A stretch of 64,000 bases of DNA from Variovorax sp. PMC12 (GTDB lineage: Bacteria > Pseudomonadota > Gammaproteobacteria > Burkholderiales > Burkholderiaceae_C). The stretch is taken from positions 2,987,001-3,051,000 of the forward strand of contig NZ_CP027773.1 of assembly GCF_003019815.1 (NCBI RefSeq). The letters are read 5' to 3'. A program made the position numbers and the translations under genes. Position 1 is the stretch's first letter; each line of letters begins with the position of its first letter. Shown one piece after another: positions 33,931-43,370 of the stretch. The notes beneath the pieces are model-generated. The model saw nothing but the letters and a program-made list of their open reading frames with translations, had not been told where the DNA came from and made no database searches.

Positions 33931-35358
33931 TCAGGCCTTCGGCTTCTTCTGCGGACGCTTCCAGTTGGGAAAGCTGACCTGCTTGGCGCGCGAGACGGTC
34001 AGCGCCCCGGGCTCGGTCGACTTGTTGATGGTCGAGCCGCCGCCGATGGTGCCGCCCGCGCCCAGGGTGATGGGCGCGACCAGCACGCAGTTGCTGCCCA
34101 CGTGCACGTCGTCGCCGATCACGGTGCGGTGCTTGTTGGCGCCGTCGTAGTTGGCCGTGATGGAACCCGCCCCGTAATTGACGCGCTCGCCCACGGTGGC
34201 GTCGCCCAGGTAGGCCAGGTGGTTGGCCTTGGCGCCGGCGGCCAGCGTGGAGTTCTTGACCTCGACGAAGTTGCCGATGTGCACCTCCGCGCCCAGTTGC
34301 GCGCCGGGCCGCAGCCGCGCGAACGGGCCGATGAGCGCGCCCGCGCCCACGGTCACGCCGGCCTTCTCGCCTTCGATGTGCGTGAACGGGTGGATCACCG
34401 CGCCGGCCTCGATGCGCGCATTGGCAATGACGCAGTTGGCACCGATGCGCACGCCCTCGCCCAGCGACACGGCACCCTCGAAGATGCAGTTGACGTCGAT
34501 CTCCACGTCGCCGGCGCACTCGAGCGTGCCGCGCAGGTCGAAGCGCGCCGGGTCGGCCAGGCGCACGCCCTGCTCCATCAGCGCTTGGGCCTGGCGCAGC
34601 TGCCAGGCGCGCTCCAGCGCGGCGAGCTGGGCCGGGCTGTTGATGCCGGCCACCTGCAGCGCGTCGGTGGTGATGTGCGCGACAACGGGCACGCCGTCGG
34701 CGGCCGCGAGCTTCACGACGTCGGTCAGGTAGTACTCGCCCTGGGCGTTCCTGTTGTCCAGCCGCGCGAGCCAGCCCTTGAGCAGCCGTGCCGGCACGGC
34801 CATCACGCCGCTGTAGATCTCGCGCACCGCGCGCTGGGCCTCGGTGGCGTCCTTGTGCTCGACCACGGCGGTCACGTCGCGGGCGGCGGCCGAGCGGATC
34901 ACACGGCCGTAGCCGGTGGGGTCGTCGAATTCGATGGTCAGCAGCGCCAGCTTGTCGCCCGCGCTGGCCGCCACCAGCGCGCGCAGCGTGTCTTCGCCGA
35001 TGAGCGGCACGTCGCCCGACAGCACGACCACCGTGCCGTCGTCGGGCAGCAGCGGCGCCGCCTGCAGCACCGCGTGGCCCGTGCCCAGCTGCGGCTCCTG
35101 GCGCGCGAAGCGCAGCGTGGCGCCGGCAATGCCGCCGGCCATGGCCGCCTCGACCTCGGCGGCGCCGTGGCCCGTGACCACCACCACATCGCGCGCGCCG
35201 ATGCGCCCGGCGGTGCCCGTCACATGCGCCAGCAGTGCGCGGCCGGCCAATCGATGCAACACTTTGGGCAGCCTGCTCTTCATGCGCGTGCCCTTGCCGG
35301 CAGCCATGATGACGATGTCCACCGGTCCCGGCGTGTGTTGTTGCGGAGTCTGATTCAT
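33931..35358 (-). CDS. glmU: Bifunctional UDP-N-acetylglucosamine pyrophosphorylase / glucosamine-1-phosphate N-acetyltransferase
   Basis: A 475-residue GlmU. The N-terminal uridyltransferase has IVIMAAGKGTRMKSRLPKVLH, VVLSGDVPLI and EYYLTDVV. The C-terminal left-handed beta-helix has hexapeptide repeats (IGANCVIANARIEAGAVIHPFTHIEGEKAG) and the acetyltransferase residues in KANHLAYLGDATVGERVNYGAGSITANYDG. The basic tail FPNWKRPQKKPKA is typical. The start codon ATG at 35358 shares two bases with the divergent lipoprotein ATG at 35357. It converges on the Lrp gene. Confidence 0.96.
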   Translation of the reverse strand: MNQTPQQHTPGPVDIVIMAAGKGTRMKSRLPKVLHRLAGRALLAHVTGTAGRIGARDVVVVTGHGAAEVEAAMAGGIAGATLRFARQEPQLGTGHAVLQAAPLLPDDGTVVVLSGDVPLIGEDTLRALVAASAGDKLALLTIEFDDPTGYGRVIRSAAARDVTAVVEHKDATEAQRAVREIYSGVMAVPARLLKGWLARLDNRNAQGEYYLTDVVKLAAADGVPVVAHITTDALQVAGINSPAQLAALERAWQLRQAQALMEQGVRLADPARFDLRGTLECAGDVEIDVNCIFEGAVSLGEGVRIGANCVIANARIEAGAVIHPFTHIEGEKAGVTVGAGALIGPFARLRPGAQLGAEVHIGNFVEVKNSTLAAGAKANHLAYLGDATVGERVNYGAGSITANYDGANKHRTVIGDDVHVGSNCVLVAPITLGAGGTIGGGSTINKSTEPGALTVSRAKQVSFPNWKRPQKKPKA

Positions 35359-36244
35359 GCGTTTTTCTTCCCGATTTCGTTGCGCGGCAATGGCGCGGAT
35401 TATCGGCGTGCTGCTCCTGGCCGCCGCGCTGGGGGCCTGCAGCGCGATCCGGCTGGCCTACAACAACCTGCCCACCGTGAGCTACTGGTGGCTGGACGGC
35501 TACCTCGATTTCGACAGCGAGCAGGCCCCGAAGGTGCGCGACGAACTCGCCCAGCTTCTGGACTGGCACCGGCAGAACGAGCTGCCGCGCATCGCCTCGC
35601 TGCTGCAGGAAGCACAGGCGCTGGCGCCCGGCGAGGTGACGCCGGCGCAGGTCTGCACCATGGCCGACCGCATCCGCGAGCGCCTGCTGGCCGTGACCGA
35701 CCATGCGGAAACCGCCGGCGCCCAGCTCGCGCTGAGCCTGACGGCCGCCCAGCTGCAGCAGCTGGAACGCAAATACGCCAAGAACAACGCCACCTATCGC
35801 AAGGAATGGCTCGACCGCACGCCGGCCCAGGTGCAGGAAAAGCGCTACGACCAGTTCCTCGACCGCACCGAGGACTTCTACGGCCGCCTGAGCACCGAGC
35901 AGCGCGAGTTGCTCAGGCAGCAGGTCGCGCAGTCGGTGTTCGACCCGAAGCTGGCGGACGCCGAACGCCGCCAGCGCCAGCAGGAAGCGCTGGCGCTGCT
36001 GCGCGGCTTCGTCGCCGACAAGCCCACGCCGGCCGAGGCGCGCGCCGCGCTTCACGCCTACATCCAGCGCGTCGCCGAGCCGCCGCCCGGCCGCTGGCGC
36101 GACCAGCAGCAGGCGCTGCTGGAAGAAGGCTGCCGCAACACCGCCGCACTGCACAACGGCACGACCGCCAGCCAGCGCGCACAGGCGGTGCGCCGGCTGC
36201 AGGCCTACCAGGAGGATCTGCGCCAACTGGTGGCGGCGCGCTGA
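35357..36244 (+). CDS. DUF6279-type lipoprotein
   Basis: A 295-residue predicted lipoprotein, mostly helical. The signal segment ARIIGVLLLAAALGACSAIR carries the lipobox LGAC. The mature part begins LAYNNLPTVSYWWLDGYLDFDSEQ, a DUF6279 hallmark, then long charged helices (EQRELLRQQVAQSVFDPKLADAERRQRQQEAL). ATG 35357 overlaps the divergent glmU ATG; ATG 35390, just before ARIIG, would give a more usual signal peptide and may be the real start. Function unknown. Confidence 0.85.
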   Translation: MRFSSRFRCAAMARIIGVLLLAAALGACSAIRLAYNNLPTVSYWWLDGYLDFDSEQAPKVRDELAQLLDWHRQNELPRIASLLQEAQALAPGEVTPAQVCTMADRIRERLLAVTDHAETAGAQLALSLTAAQLQQLERKYAKNNATYRKEWLDRTPAQVQEKRYDQFLDRTEDFYGRLSTEQRELLRQQVAQSVFDPKLADAERRQRQQEALALLRGFVADKPTPAEARAALHAYIQRVAEPPPGRWRDQQQALLEEGCRNTAALHNGTTASQRAQAVRRLQAYQEDLRQLVAAR

Positions 36245-36260
36245 AGGCGCCGGGCGGCCC

Positions 36261-37523
36261 CTAGGGAGCGACCGGGTCCGCCACCGTCGGATCGCGCTGC
36301 GGTCCAGCCACGAGGCGTGCGTCGTGCAGCCGCCCGATGGCTGCGCCGCTCAGGCCCAGTACTTCATGCAGCACCTCGTCGGTATGGGTACCGAGCAGCG
36401 CGGCCGGCGACGTGGCTTCGCGTTCCATGCAAGTTGCACGCACCGCCGCACCCGCCGCGAGGTGGGCGCCGATGCCGGGGGTGTCGATGCGCTCGAACAC
36501 CGGGTTGGCCAGGCTCGCGCGTGCATCTCCCGCCAGCGCTTCGCACACCGTGCCGTAGCGGCCCCAACAGACCTTGTACTGTTCGAGCGCCGCTTCCGCC
36601 GCCTGCTGCGTACGAGCGGCGAACCAGGGCTCGACCAGTTCCGCGATGGCGTCGCGCGCCTCGAAGCGCTGCGCCTCGTCTGCAAAGTCGAGGCCAAGAC
36701 GTTGCTGCAGCGCGTCGACGGGTTCCGCGATGCCGCAGCACGCCACCAGCGCCTTCCATTGGCCGGCGGAGATTGCCGCCACCATGATGCGGCCGCCGTC
36801 CGCGGTTCCGAAGTCGCGCCCGAAGGCACCGTAGAGATGGTTGCCGATGGAAGGCCGCTCCTGCCCCAGCAGCTCCGCTTCGGCCAGCACGCCGAGGTGC
36901 GACAGCATGCCGAAGGCCATGTCCGAGAGTGCCAGCTTGAGTTCGGCGCCCTGCCCGCCGCGGCGCCGATGGTCGACCGCGGCAAGCACCGCGAAGGCCG
37001 CCTGGTACGCGCACGCGATGTCCCAGGCGGGCAGCACATGATTGACCGGATGCTCGCGCGAGCCGCCGCCCGTGACGGCGGGATAGCCGGTGGCGCAGTT
37101 CACCGTGTAGTCGACCGCCGTGCTGCCGTCGCCATTGCCCTGGATGGTGCAGCTGATCAGGTCGGGGCGCCGCGCGGCCAGCATCTCGTGGGCCAGCCAG
37201 GGCGTGCCGATGTTGGTCAGCAGCACGCCGGCATCCGGGCCCGGCGCGGTGGCCAGCGCCTGGATCAGCTCGCGGCCTTCCGGCCGGCGCAGATCGACCG
37301 CCACCGAGCGCTTGCCCTTGTTGAGCCCGGTCCAGTAGAGGCTGCGGCCCTGGCCACGCGGGTGCGGCATGCGGGGCATGCGCGCGTAGTCGATGCCGCC
37401 GCCGATCATGTCGACACGGATCACGTCGGCGCCGAACTGCGCGAGCGTCAGGCCCGCCAGCGGCGCAGCGATGAAGGCCGAACTCTCGATGACCCGGAGC
37501 CGGCCGAGAAAGGGATAGGTCAT
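36261..37523 (-). CDS. CaiB/BaiF family CoA-transferase
   Basis: A 420-residue class III CoA-transferase. Family signatures are RVIESSAFIAAPLAGLTLAQFGADVIRVD and LNKGKRSVAVDLRRPEGRELI, with the likely catalytic Asp in VLPAWDIACAYQAAFAVLAA and GNHLYGAFGRDFGTADGG further on. These enzymes exchange CoA between carboxylates through an aspartyl thioester. It is the last gene of the acyl-CoA operon, 15 bp after the thiolase. It could activate the incoming acid using succinyl-CoA or acetyl-CoA, beside the ADP-forming ligase in the same operon. Confidence 0.9.
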   Translation of the reverse strand: MTYPFLGRLRVIESSAFIAAPLAGLTLAQFGADVIRVDMIGGGIDYARMPRMPHPRGQGRSLYWTGLNKGKRSVAVDLRRPEGRELIQALATAPGPDAGVLLTNIGTPWLAHEMLAARRPDLISCTIQGNGDGSTAVDYTVNCATGYPAVTGGGSREHPVNHVLPAWDIACAYQAAFAVLAAVDHRRRGGQGAELKLALSDMAFGMLSHLGVLAEAELLGQERPSIGNHLYGAFGRDFGTADGGRIMVAAISAGQWKALVACCGIAEPVDALQQRLGLDFADEAQRFEARDAIAELVEPWFAARTQQAAEAALEQYKVCWGRYGTVCEALAGDARASLANPVFERIDTPGIGAHLAAGAAVRATCMEREATSPAALLGTHTDEVLHEVLGLSGAAIGRLHDARLVAGPQRDPTVADPVAP

Positions 37524-37538
37524 GCGCGCGGCTCCGGC

Positions 37539-38735
37539 TCAGGCGCGCTCGAACACCGCGGCCAGGCCCTGGCCGCCGCCGATGCACATGGTCTCCAGGC
37601 CATAGCGCACGCCGCGCCGTTGCATCTCGTGCAGCAGCGAGGTCATGATGCGCACGCCGGTCGCGCCCACCGGATGACCGAGCGAAATGCCCGAGCCGTT
37701 GACGTTGAATCGCTCCGGGTCGTTCCAGCCCCAGCCCTTGGCGCAGGCCAGTGCCTGGCAGGCGAAGGCCTCGTTCAGCTCGACCAGGCCCATGTCGTCG
37801 AAACCCAGGCCGTTGCGGCCGAACAGCTTCTTCACGGCGGGCACAGGCCCGATGCCCATGTGCGAAGGCTCGCAGCCTGCGGCGGCCCAGCTGTGCAGGT
37901 ATCCGATCGGCGCGAGCCCGAGTTCCTCGAGCCGGTCCTCGGCCACGATCAGGCAGGCGGCGGCGGCGTCGTTCTGCTGGCAGGCGTTGCCCGCGGTGAC
38001 GATGCCGTCCTTGACCAGCGGCTTGAGCCCGGCCAGTTGCTCCAGCCTCAGGTCGGCGCGGATGCCCTCGTCGCGGTCGACCACCAGCGCCTCGCCCTTG
38101 CGTTGCGGCACGCTCACCGGCACCACCTCGTCGGCGAACTTGCCCGACGCCCATGCCGCCGCCGCGCGCCGATGGCTGCGCAGCGCAAAGGCGTCGGCCT
38201 CCTCGCGCGTGATGGCGTAGTCGCGCGCCAGGTTCTCGGCGGTCTCGATCATTCCGGAGATGCGGCCGAAGCGCGACTCGGGCTGCGAGCGCTCGCGCCC
38301 GCGTTCGAGCCGGTCGTGAAACTTGACCGTTCCCGCGCGCTTGCCCCAGCGCATGTCGGTGGTGTAGTACTCGACATTGCTCATGCTCTCGACGCCGCCG
38401 GCCATCACCACGTCGGCGGCGCCGGTCTGCACCATCATCGCGGCGGTGGCGATGGCCTGCAGGCCGCTGCCGCAGCGGCGGTCGAGCTGCATGCCGGCCA
38501 CCTCGACGGGAAAGCCAGCCTGAAGCGCCACCCAGCGGCCGGTGCACGGCACCTCGCCGTTGGCGTAGGAATGGGCGAAGACCACGTCTTCGATGCGCGC
38601 GGGGTCGAGCCCGGTGCGGGCGATCACGGCGCGCGCGACCGTGGCGCCGAGTTCTTCCACGGGCACGCCGCGCAGCGAACCGCCGAAGGCGCCGATGGGG
38701 GTGCGGAGGGGGGAGACGATGGCAGCGCGTTTCAT
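37539..38735 (-). CDS. Acetyl-CoA acetyltransferase (thiolase)
   Basis: A 398-residue thiolase. Active-site Cys lies in LDRRCGSGLQAIATAAMMVQTG, the His in NVNGSGISLGHPVGATGVRI and the second Cys in LETMCIGGGQGLAAVFERA. FSPLRTPIGAFGG-type N-terminus (MKRAAIVSPLRTPIGAFGG) fixes the start at 38735. It cleaves a 3-ketoacyl-CoA, closing the beta-oxidation-like pathway formed with the MaoC or enoyl-CoA hydratase and the SDR. It lies only 4 bp after the enoyl-CoA hydratase stop. Confidence 0.94.
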   Translation of the reverse strand: MKRAAIVSPLRTPIGAFGGSLRGVPVEELGATVARAVIARTGLDPARIEDVVFAHSYANGEVPCTGRWVALQAGFPVEVAGMQLDRRCGSGLQAIATAAMMVQTGAADVVMAGGVESMSNVEYYTTDMRWGKRAGTVKFHDRLERGRERSQPESRFGRISGMIETAENLARDYAITREEADAFALRSHRRAAAAWASGKFADEVVPVSVPQRKGEALVVDRDEGIRADLRLEQLAGLKPLVKDGIVTAGNACQQNDAAAACLIVAEDRLEELGLAPIGYLHSWAAAGCEPSHMGIGPVPAVKKLFGRNGLGFDDMGLVELNEAFACQALACAKGWGWNDPERFNVNGSGISLGHPVGATGVRIMTSLLHEMQRRGVRYGLETMCIGGGQGLAAVFERA

Positions 38736-38739
38736 GGTG

Positions 38740-39552
38740 TCACTCTTTCTCGGAATGCAGTGCGTTGGGAAAATCCGGCGCCTCCTTGGCAAGGAAGGCG
38801 CGCACGCCTTCCCTCGATTCGGCCGAAGTGAAGACGCGTTCGGACAGCGGCAGCGCGGCCGCTATTGCCGCGTCGCGCGGCATGTCGAAGCTGAAGCCGA
38901 TGGCCTGCTTGCACAGCGCCAGTGCCAGCGGCGGCCGGCCGGCGAGCGTGGCGGCGAGCGCCAGAGCGGCCTCGAGCGCCGTGCCCTGCGGCACCACGCG
39001 GTCGACGAGGCCCCAGGCCATCGCCGTGGCCGCGTCGACGGGTTCGCCGAGAAACATCATCTCCTTGGCCCGGCCCTGGCCCACGCGGCGGGTGACGCGC
39101 ACCGGCCCGCCGCTGCCGGGAAACACCCCCAGCTTGATCTCGGGCAGCGCGAAGCGCGCGCGCTCGTCGCTCACGATGAGGTCGCAGCACACCGCGATCT
39201 CCAGCCCGCCGCCGAAGGCCAGGCCATTGACGGCCGCCACGGTGGGCTTGGGAAAGTCGTCGAGCCGGGCGAACACCGCCTGCTGCAACGCGAGCTTTTC
39301 CGGACCGATGCGCCCGGGCTGCATCAACGGCTGGAACTCGGCGATGTCCGAGCCTGCGCAGAAGGCGCGCGTGCCGGCACCGGTCAGGACCACGGCGCGC
39401 ACGTCGGCGTCACGCGCCAGGGCATCGAGCGCACTGCCCAACGCCTCGGTGAGGCCGCGGAACACGACGTTGAGCGGCGGGTTGTCCAGCGTCAGGACGG
39501 CCACGCCGCCCTGCATGCGGCAGCGCACCGGGCCGCACTCGATCTCAACCAT
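38740..39552 (-). CDS. Enoyl-CoA hydratase/isomerase family protein
   Basis: A 270-residue crotonase-fold enzyme. Oxyanion-hole segments are GTRAFCAGSDIAEF and NGLAFGGGLEIAVCCDL, and the acid region is RFALPEIKLGVFPGSGGPVRVTRRVG with Glu. LDNPPLNVV near the N-terminus is typical. It overlaps the upstream SDR by 8 bp, so the genes are coupled. Both this protein and the MaoC protein could hydrate an enoyl-CoA, suggesting two hydration steps or different stereochemistry. Confidence 0.92.
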   Translation of the reverse strand: MVEIECGPVRCRMQGGVAVLTLDNPPLNVVFRGLTEALGSALDALARDADVRAVVLTGAGTRAFCAGSDIAEFQPLMQPGRIGPEKLALQQAVFARLDDFPKPTVAAVNGLAFGGGLEIAVCCDLIVSDERARFALPEIKLGVFPGSGGPVRVTRRVGQGRAKEMMFLGEPVDAATAMAWGLVDRVVPQGTALEAALALAATLAGRPPLALALCKQAIGFSFDMPRDAAIAAALPLSERVFTSAESREGVRAFLAKEAPDFPNALHSEKE

Positions 39553-40294
39553 AGCGCCCGCCCGTCACGTGAAGCACCTCGCCGGTGATGAAGCCGGCGC
39601 GCTCCGAAGCCAGGAAGGCCACCGCGTCCGCGATGTCGGCGGGCTTGCCCACGCGCTTGATCGGCTGCATGGCCACCGCGCGCTCCTTGATGGTTTCGTA
39701 GGTGGCCAGCGCCTGCACCATCTCGGTTTCCATGAAGCCCGGCGCAACGCAATTCACAGTGATGCCGTAGCGCCCCTCCTCGATGGCCAGCGCCTTGGCC
39801 ATGCCGATCAGGCCGGCCTTCGCGGCCGAATAGTTGGCCTGCGTCGGATTGCCGAAATGCGCGCGCGAGCTGATGTTGATGACACGGCCCCAGCCCTGTT
39901 CGATGAAGCGCGGCATGACGGCCTTGCTGGCGAGGAAGGCGCCCTTGAGCATCACCTCCATCACCAGGTCCCAGTCGTCCTCGCTCATCTTCACCAGGTA
40001 GCGGTCGCGCGGGAAGCCGGCGTTGTTGACCAGGATGTGCAAGCCGCCGAAGTGCGCGACGGCCTCGTCCACCAGGCCCTGCACCTCGGCGCCCTTGGTG
40101 ATGTCGGCGACGATGCAATGCGCCTGCAGGCCGTCGTCGCGCAGCGCGGCGGCGGTGGCTTCGGCCTGCTCGCGCAGGATGTCGGTGATGACGACCTTCG
40201 CGCCCTCCTCGGCCAGGCGGCGCGCGGTGGCGGCGCCCAGGCCCCGCGCCGAGCCGGTGACGATGGCGACTTTGTCCTTGATCTGCAGGTCCAT
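39545..40294 (-). CDS. SDR-family oxidoreductase (FabG-like)
   Basis: A 249-residue classical SDR. TGSARGLGAATARRLAEEGAKV is the NAD(P) motif, followed by LVNNAG; the catalytic Ser lies in INISSRAHFGNPTQ and the pair in YSAAKAGLIGMAKALA (Tyr, Lys). The C-terminus ITGEVLHVTGGRYG is FabG-like. In the operon it most likely oxidises a 3-hydroxyacyl-CoA before thiolysis. It follows the MaoC gene by 37 bp. Confidence 0.92.
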   Translation of the reverse strand: MDLQIKDKVAIVTGSARGLGAATARRLAEEGAKVVITDILREQAEATAAALRDDGLQAHCIVADITKGAEVQGLVDEAVAHFGGLHILVNNAGFPRDRYLVKMSEDDWDLVMEVMLKGAFLASKAVMPRFIEQGWGRVINISSRAHFGNPTQANYSAAKAGLIGMAKALAIEEGRYGITVNCVAPGFMETEMVQALATYETIKERAVAMQPIKRVGKPADIADAVAFLASERAGFITGEVLHVTGGRYG

Positions 40295-40331
40295 GCTTGT
40301 TTCTTTCCTTCGATGCTTGGGGGGTGTTGGT

Positions 40332-41201
40332 TCAGGCCAGGTCCACGCGGCCCGCGTTCAGCACCAGGGTGTTGCGCTCCAGTGCCGTGGTTCGCAGCGA
40401 CACCAGGCTGCCGTCGCGCCAGAGTTCGGTGCGCAGCGTCTCGCCCGGCAGCACCGGCGCCGTGAAGCGCACGCGCATGCCGCGCACGGCCGAGGCGTCG
40501 TAGCCCAGCAGCGCGCGGAGCACCGCGTGCAACGCGATGCCCATCGTGGCAAGGCCGTGCAGGATCGGCCTTGGAAAACCGGCGGCGAGCGCGACGCCAG
40601 GGTCGGCGTGCAGGGGATTGAAGTCGCCGCTCAGGCGGTAGAGCAGCGCGGCTTGCGGCAAGGTCGGCAAGTCGCAGACGGCGTCGGGTGGCCGGGGCGG
40701 CATGGCGTGCGGCGCCGCCAACGGCGCGCCATGCGCTCCGCCGAAGCCGCCGTCGGCGCGCAGCATGCTGGTCTGGCTGACGCTGGCCAGCAACTCGCCG
40801 CTGGCTGCGTCCGTGACGCGGCGCTCCTGCAGCATCAGCGCGCCCTTGCCGGCGCCCTTGTCGTGCAGCGCGGCGACGCGGTTCGTGCCCAGCACGCGGC
40901 CTTCGGCCGGCAGCGGACGCTGCAGCACGAAGGCCTGCTCGGCATGCACGAGCTGGCGCCAGTTGATGCCGGTGTCGGGCTGGTCGGCCCAGAAGCCGCC
41001 GTAGCCGAGCACGTTGACCAGCGTGGGCAGCGCCCGAAGCCCGCCTTCGGCGCGTTCGTAGACATAGCGCAGCTGCCCGGCATCGAGCGGGTCGGCGCCC
41101 AGGCCGACGCCGAGCGCATAGAGCTGCGTGTCGCGCATGCCATAGGCGTGCTCGACCGGTGCGAATTCACGCGCGAGCAGGTGCTGCACATCGAGAGCCA
41201 T
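40332..41201 (-). CDS. MaoC-like double hot-dog enoyl-CoA hydratase
   Basis: A 289-residue protein with a degenerate N-terminal hot-dog half and a C-terminal MaoC half. The catalytic pair lies in LSGDFNPLHADPGVALAAGFPRPILHGLATMG (Asp, His). The N-terminal half has YALGVGLGADPLDAGQLRYVYE, typical of two-domain (R)-specific hydratases of the peroxisomal type. It sits 12 bp after the CoA-ligase stop in the acyl-CoA operon. Confidence 0.9.
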   Translation of the reverse strand: MALDVQHLLAREFAPVEHAYGMRDTQLYALGVGLGADPLDAGQLRYVYERAEGGLRALPTLVNVLGYGGFWADQPDTGINWRQLVHAEQAFVLQRPLPAEGRVLGTNRVAALHDKGAGKGALMLQERRVTDAASGELLASVSQTSMLRADGGFGGAHGAPLAAPHAMPPRPPDAVCDLPTLPQAALLYRLSGDFNPLHADPGVALAAGFPRPILHGLATMGIALHAVLRALLGYDASAVRGMRVRFTAPVLPGETLRTELWRDGSLVSLRTTALERNTLVLNAGRVDLA

Positions 41202-41213
41202 GCGACGCTCCCG

Positions 41214-43370
41214 TCAACCCGGCACCGGGTCGGACGCGGACGAAAGCACGACCACGGCATCGGCGGCGAAAGCGCCCTGCCCCTGCGGCAAGGCCAGCAC
41301 GGGGTTCAGGTCGATCGACTGCAGGCGCGGGCCGGCCTGGTGCGCGAACACAGAAAGGCGCGAGAGCATCGCGGCCAGCGCCTTCACGTCCGCCACCGGC
41401 TTGCCGCGCGCGCCCAGCAGCAGCGGCGCGCCCTGAATGCCGCGGATCATCTGCTCTGCCACGTCCTCGCCAAAGGGGCAGCGGCGCAGCACCACGTCCT
41501 TCATCACCTCGACGAAGATGCCGCCCAGGCCGAACATGGCCACTGGGCCGAACACCGGGTCGCGCTGGATGCCCAGGATGCATTCGACACCGCCGCTCAG
41601 CTGCTTCGCGACCAGAACGCCTTCGATGCGCGCATCGGGCATGGCCAGGGTGGCGCGTTCCATCAGCAGGGCGAAGCCCTCCCGCACGGCGCCCGCGTTC
41701 GCCACGTTCAGCAGCACGCCACCCATTTCAGACTTGTGCACGATGTCGGGCGACAGAATCTTCAGCACGACCGGAAAGCCGAGCGCTTCGGCCGCGGCCA
41801 CCGCGTCCCGTGCGTTCGCGCAGGCCCGCTCCGGCGCCACGGCAATGCCGGCTTCGGCCAGCACACGCTTGGCCTCGGCTTCGCTGGGGGTGGCGCCCGG
41901 CAATGCCACCGCAGGCACCCGCGGGGGCTCCTGCGCGGGCTGGCGCGCGAAAGCCCGGCCGAAACGGCCCATGGCCTCGATGGCGACCACGGCGCGCGCC
42001 GGGTCCTCGAACACGGTGAAGCCGTCGGCCTCGTACTGCTGCACACGTTCCCTGGACGCCAGGATCGAAAGCACGAAGAGCCGGTCCGGATGCTTGTCGC
42101 GCACGGCCTTGAGCTGCGCGCGCAGGCCATCGGCAATGGACTCGGCACCCACCGTGTAGGTGAAGAAGCCCAGCACCGACCGGTAGCCGCCCTCGGCCAC
42201 CACCGCCTCGGCAAAGCGCCCGGCAATGCTCAGGTCGTTCATGAACTGCGCGGTGCAATCCACGGGGTTGCGCGGCGCGGCGAAGGGGATCAGCGCCTTC
42301 AGGTGCTGCTGCGCGGCGGCGGGCATCTCCGGCATCGGCAGGCCCGCGAGCTCGGCCGCGTCGGACACGATCACGCCCGCGCCGCCACTAACGGTAATCA
42401 CGCCCAGCGAGTTGTCGGCCGGGTAGATGCGGCGCGTGGCCAGGCGAGCGACGTCGAGCATGTGCTCGGTGGAGCGCGCCCGCACCACGCCGAACTCGGC
42501 CAGCACGGCATCGGTCACCGCGTCGTTGCCCGCGATGGACGCGGTGTGCGACTGCGCCGCGGCGCTGCCCACGGCGCTGGTGCCGACCTTCATCATCACG
42601 ACCGGCTTGCGGGCGAGCCGGGCCGCCTCGAGCGCTTCCAGCAGGCGCGCGCCGTCGCGAATGCCTTCCGAGTACACCGCGATCACGTCGGTGTCGCCGT
42701 CGTCCACGAAGGCCTGGACGATGTCGCCCAGGCTGATGTCGCATTCGTTGCCGCTCATGACGCAGGACGACACGCCGATGCCGAACTCGCGCGCAATGCC
42801 CAGGATGTGGCTGCCATAGGCGCCCGACTGGCTGGCGATGCCCACGCGCCCCGGCTTCGGAAAGCCCATTTCCACGACCGAGCTGAAGCTGCCGTAGAAG
42901 CCGATGCGCGGGTTGAGCACTCCCAGCGAATTGGGGCCGAGCAGCCGAACACCGTGGGCGCGCGCCGCCTCCACCATGCGCCGCTGCAGCCGCTCGCCGT
43001 CTTCGCCCATCTCGGCAAAGCCGGCCGAGAACACGATGGCCGCGGGCGTGCCGCGCGCGCCGAGGTCGGCCACCACCTGTGGCGCGAGGTGCGCCGCCAC
43101 GGCCACGATGGCCACGTCGGGCGTCTCGGGCAGTGCGGCCACGCTGGCGAAGGCGGGCAGGCCCTGTATCTGCGTGCGGTTCGGGTTCACCGGCATCAGC
43201 CGGCCCGAAAAGCCCTGCGACCGCATGTAGGCGATGGGCCTGCCCCCGATGCGCAACGCATCGTCGGAGGCGCCGATCACGGCCACGGAACGGGGGTTCA
43301 GCAGGCGGCCGAGCGCGAGATCGGCGTGCATGTCCGCAAGGGATCCGGGCATCTGGTCGGCGGCGCTCAT
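41214..43370 (-). CDS. Acyl-CoA synthetase (ADP/NDP-forming), alpha-beta fusion
   Basis: A 718-residue fused NDP-forming acyl-CoA ligase. Residues about 20-115 are the CoA-binding Rossmann domain (NPRSVAVIGASDDALRIGGR), about 150-300 the ligase domains with the phosphorylated His275 in QSHTASIAGNDAV, and about 490-715 the ATP-grasp part (SEAEAKRVLAEAGI, FPVVLKILSPDIVHKSEMGGV, FGLGGIFVEVMKDV). ATG 43370 overlaps the TGA of the Bug receptor gene (ATGA). It probably activates the acid taken up with that receptor; the acid is unknown. Confidence 0.93.
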   Translation of the reverse strand: MSAADQMPGSLADMHADLALGRLLNPRSVAVIGASDDALRIGGRPIAYMRSQGFSGRLMPVNPNRTQIQGLPAFASVAALPETPDVAIVAVAAHLAPQVVADLGARGTPAAIVFSAGFAEMGEDGERLQRRMVEAARAHGVRLLGPNSLGVLNPRIGFYGSFSSVVEMGFPKPGRVGIASQSGAYGSHILGIAREFGIGVSSCVMSGNECDISLGDIVQAFVDDGDTDVIAVYSEGIRDGARLLEALEAARLARKPVVMMKVGTSAVGSAAAQSHTASIAGNDAVTDAVLAEFGVVRARSTEHMLDVARLATRRIYPADNSLGVITVSGGAGVIVSDAAELAGLPMPEMPAAAQQHLKALIPFAAPRNPVDCTAQFMNDLSIAGRFAEAVVAEGGYRSVLGFFTYTVGAESIADGLRAQLKAVRDKHPDRLFVLSILASRERVQQYEADGFTVFEDPARAVVAIEAMGRFGRAFARQPAQEPPRVPAVALPGATPSEAEAKRVLAEAGIAVAPERACANARDAVAAAEALGFPVVLKILSPDIVHKSEMGGVLLNVANAGAVREGFALLMERATLAMPDARIEGVLVAKQLSGGVECILGIQRDPVFGPVAMFGLGGIFVEVMKDVVLRRCPFGEDVAEQMIRGIQGAPLLLGARGKPVADVKALAAMLSRLSVFAHQAGPRLQSIDLNPVLALPQGQGAFAADAVVVLSSASDPVPG

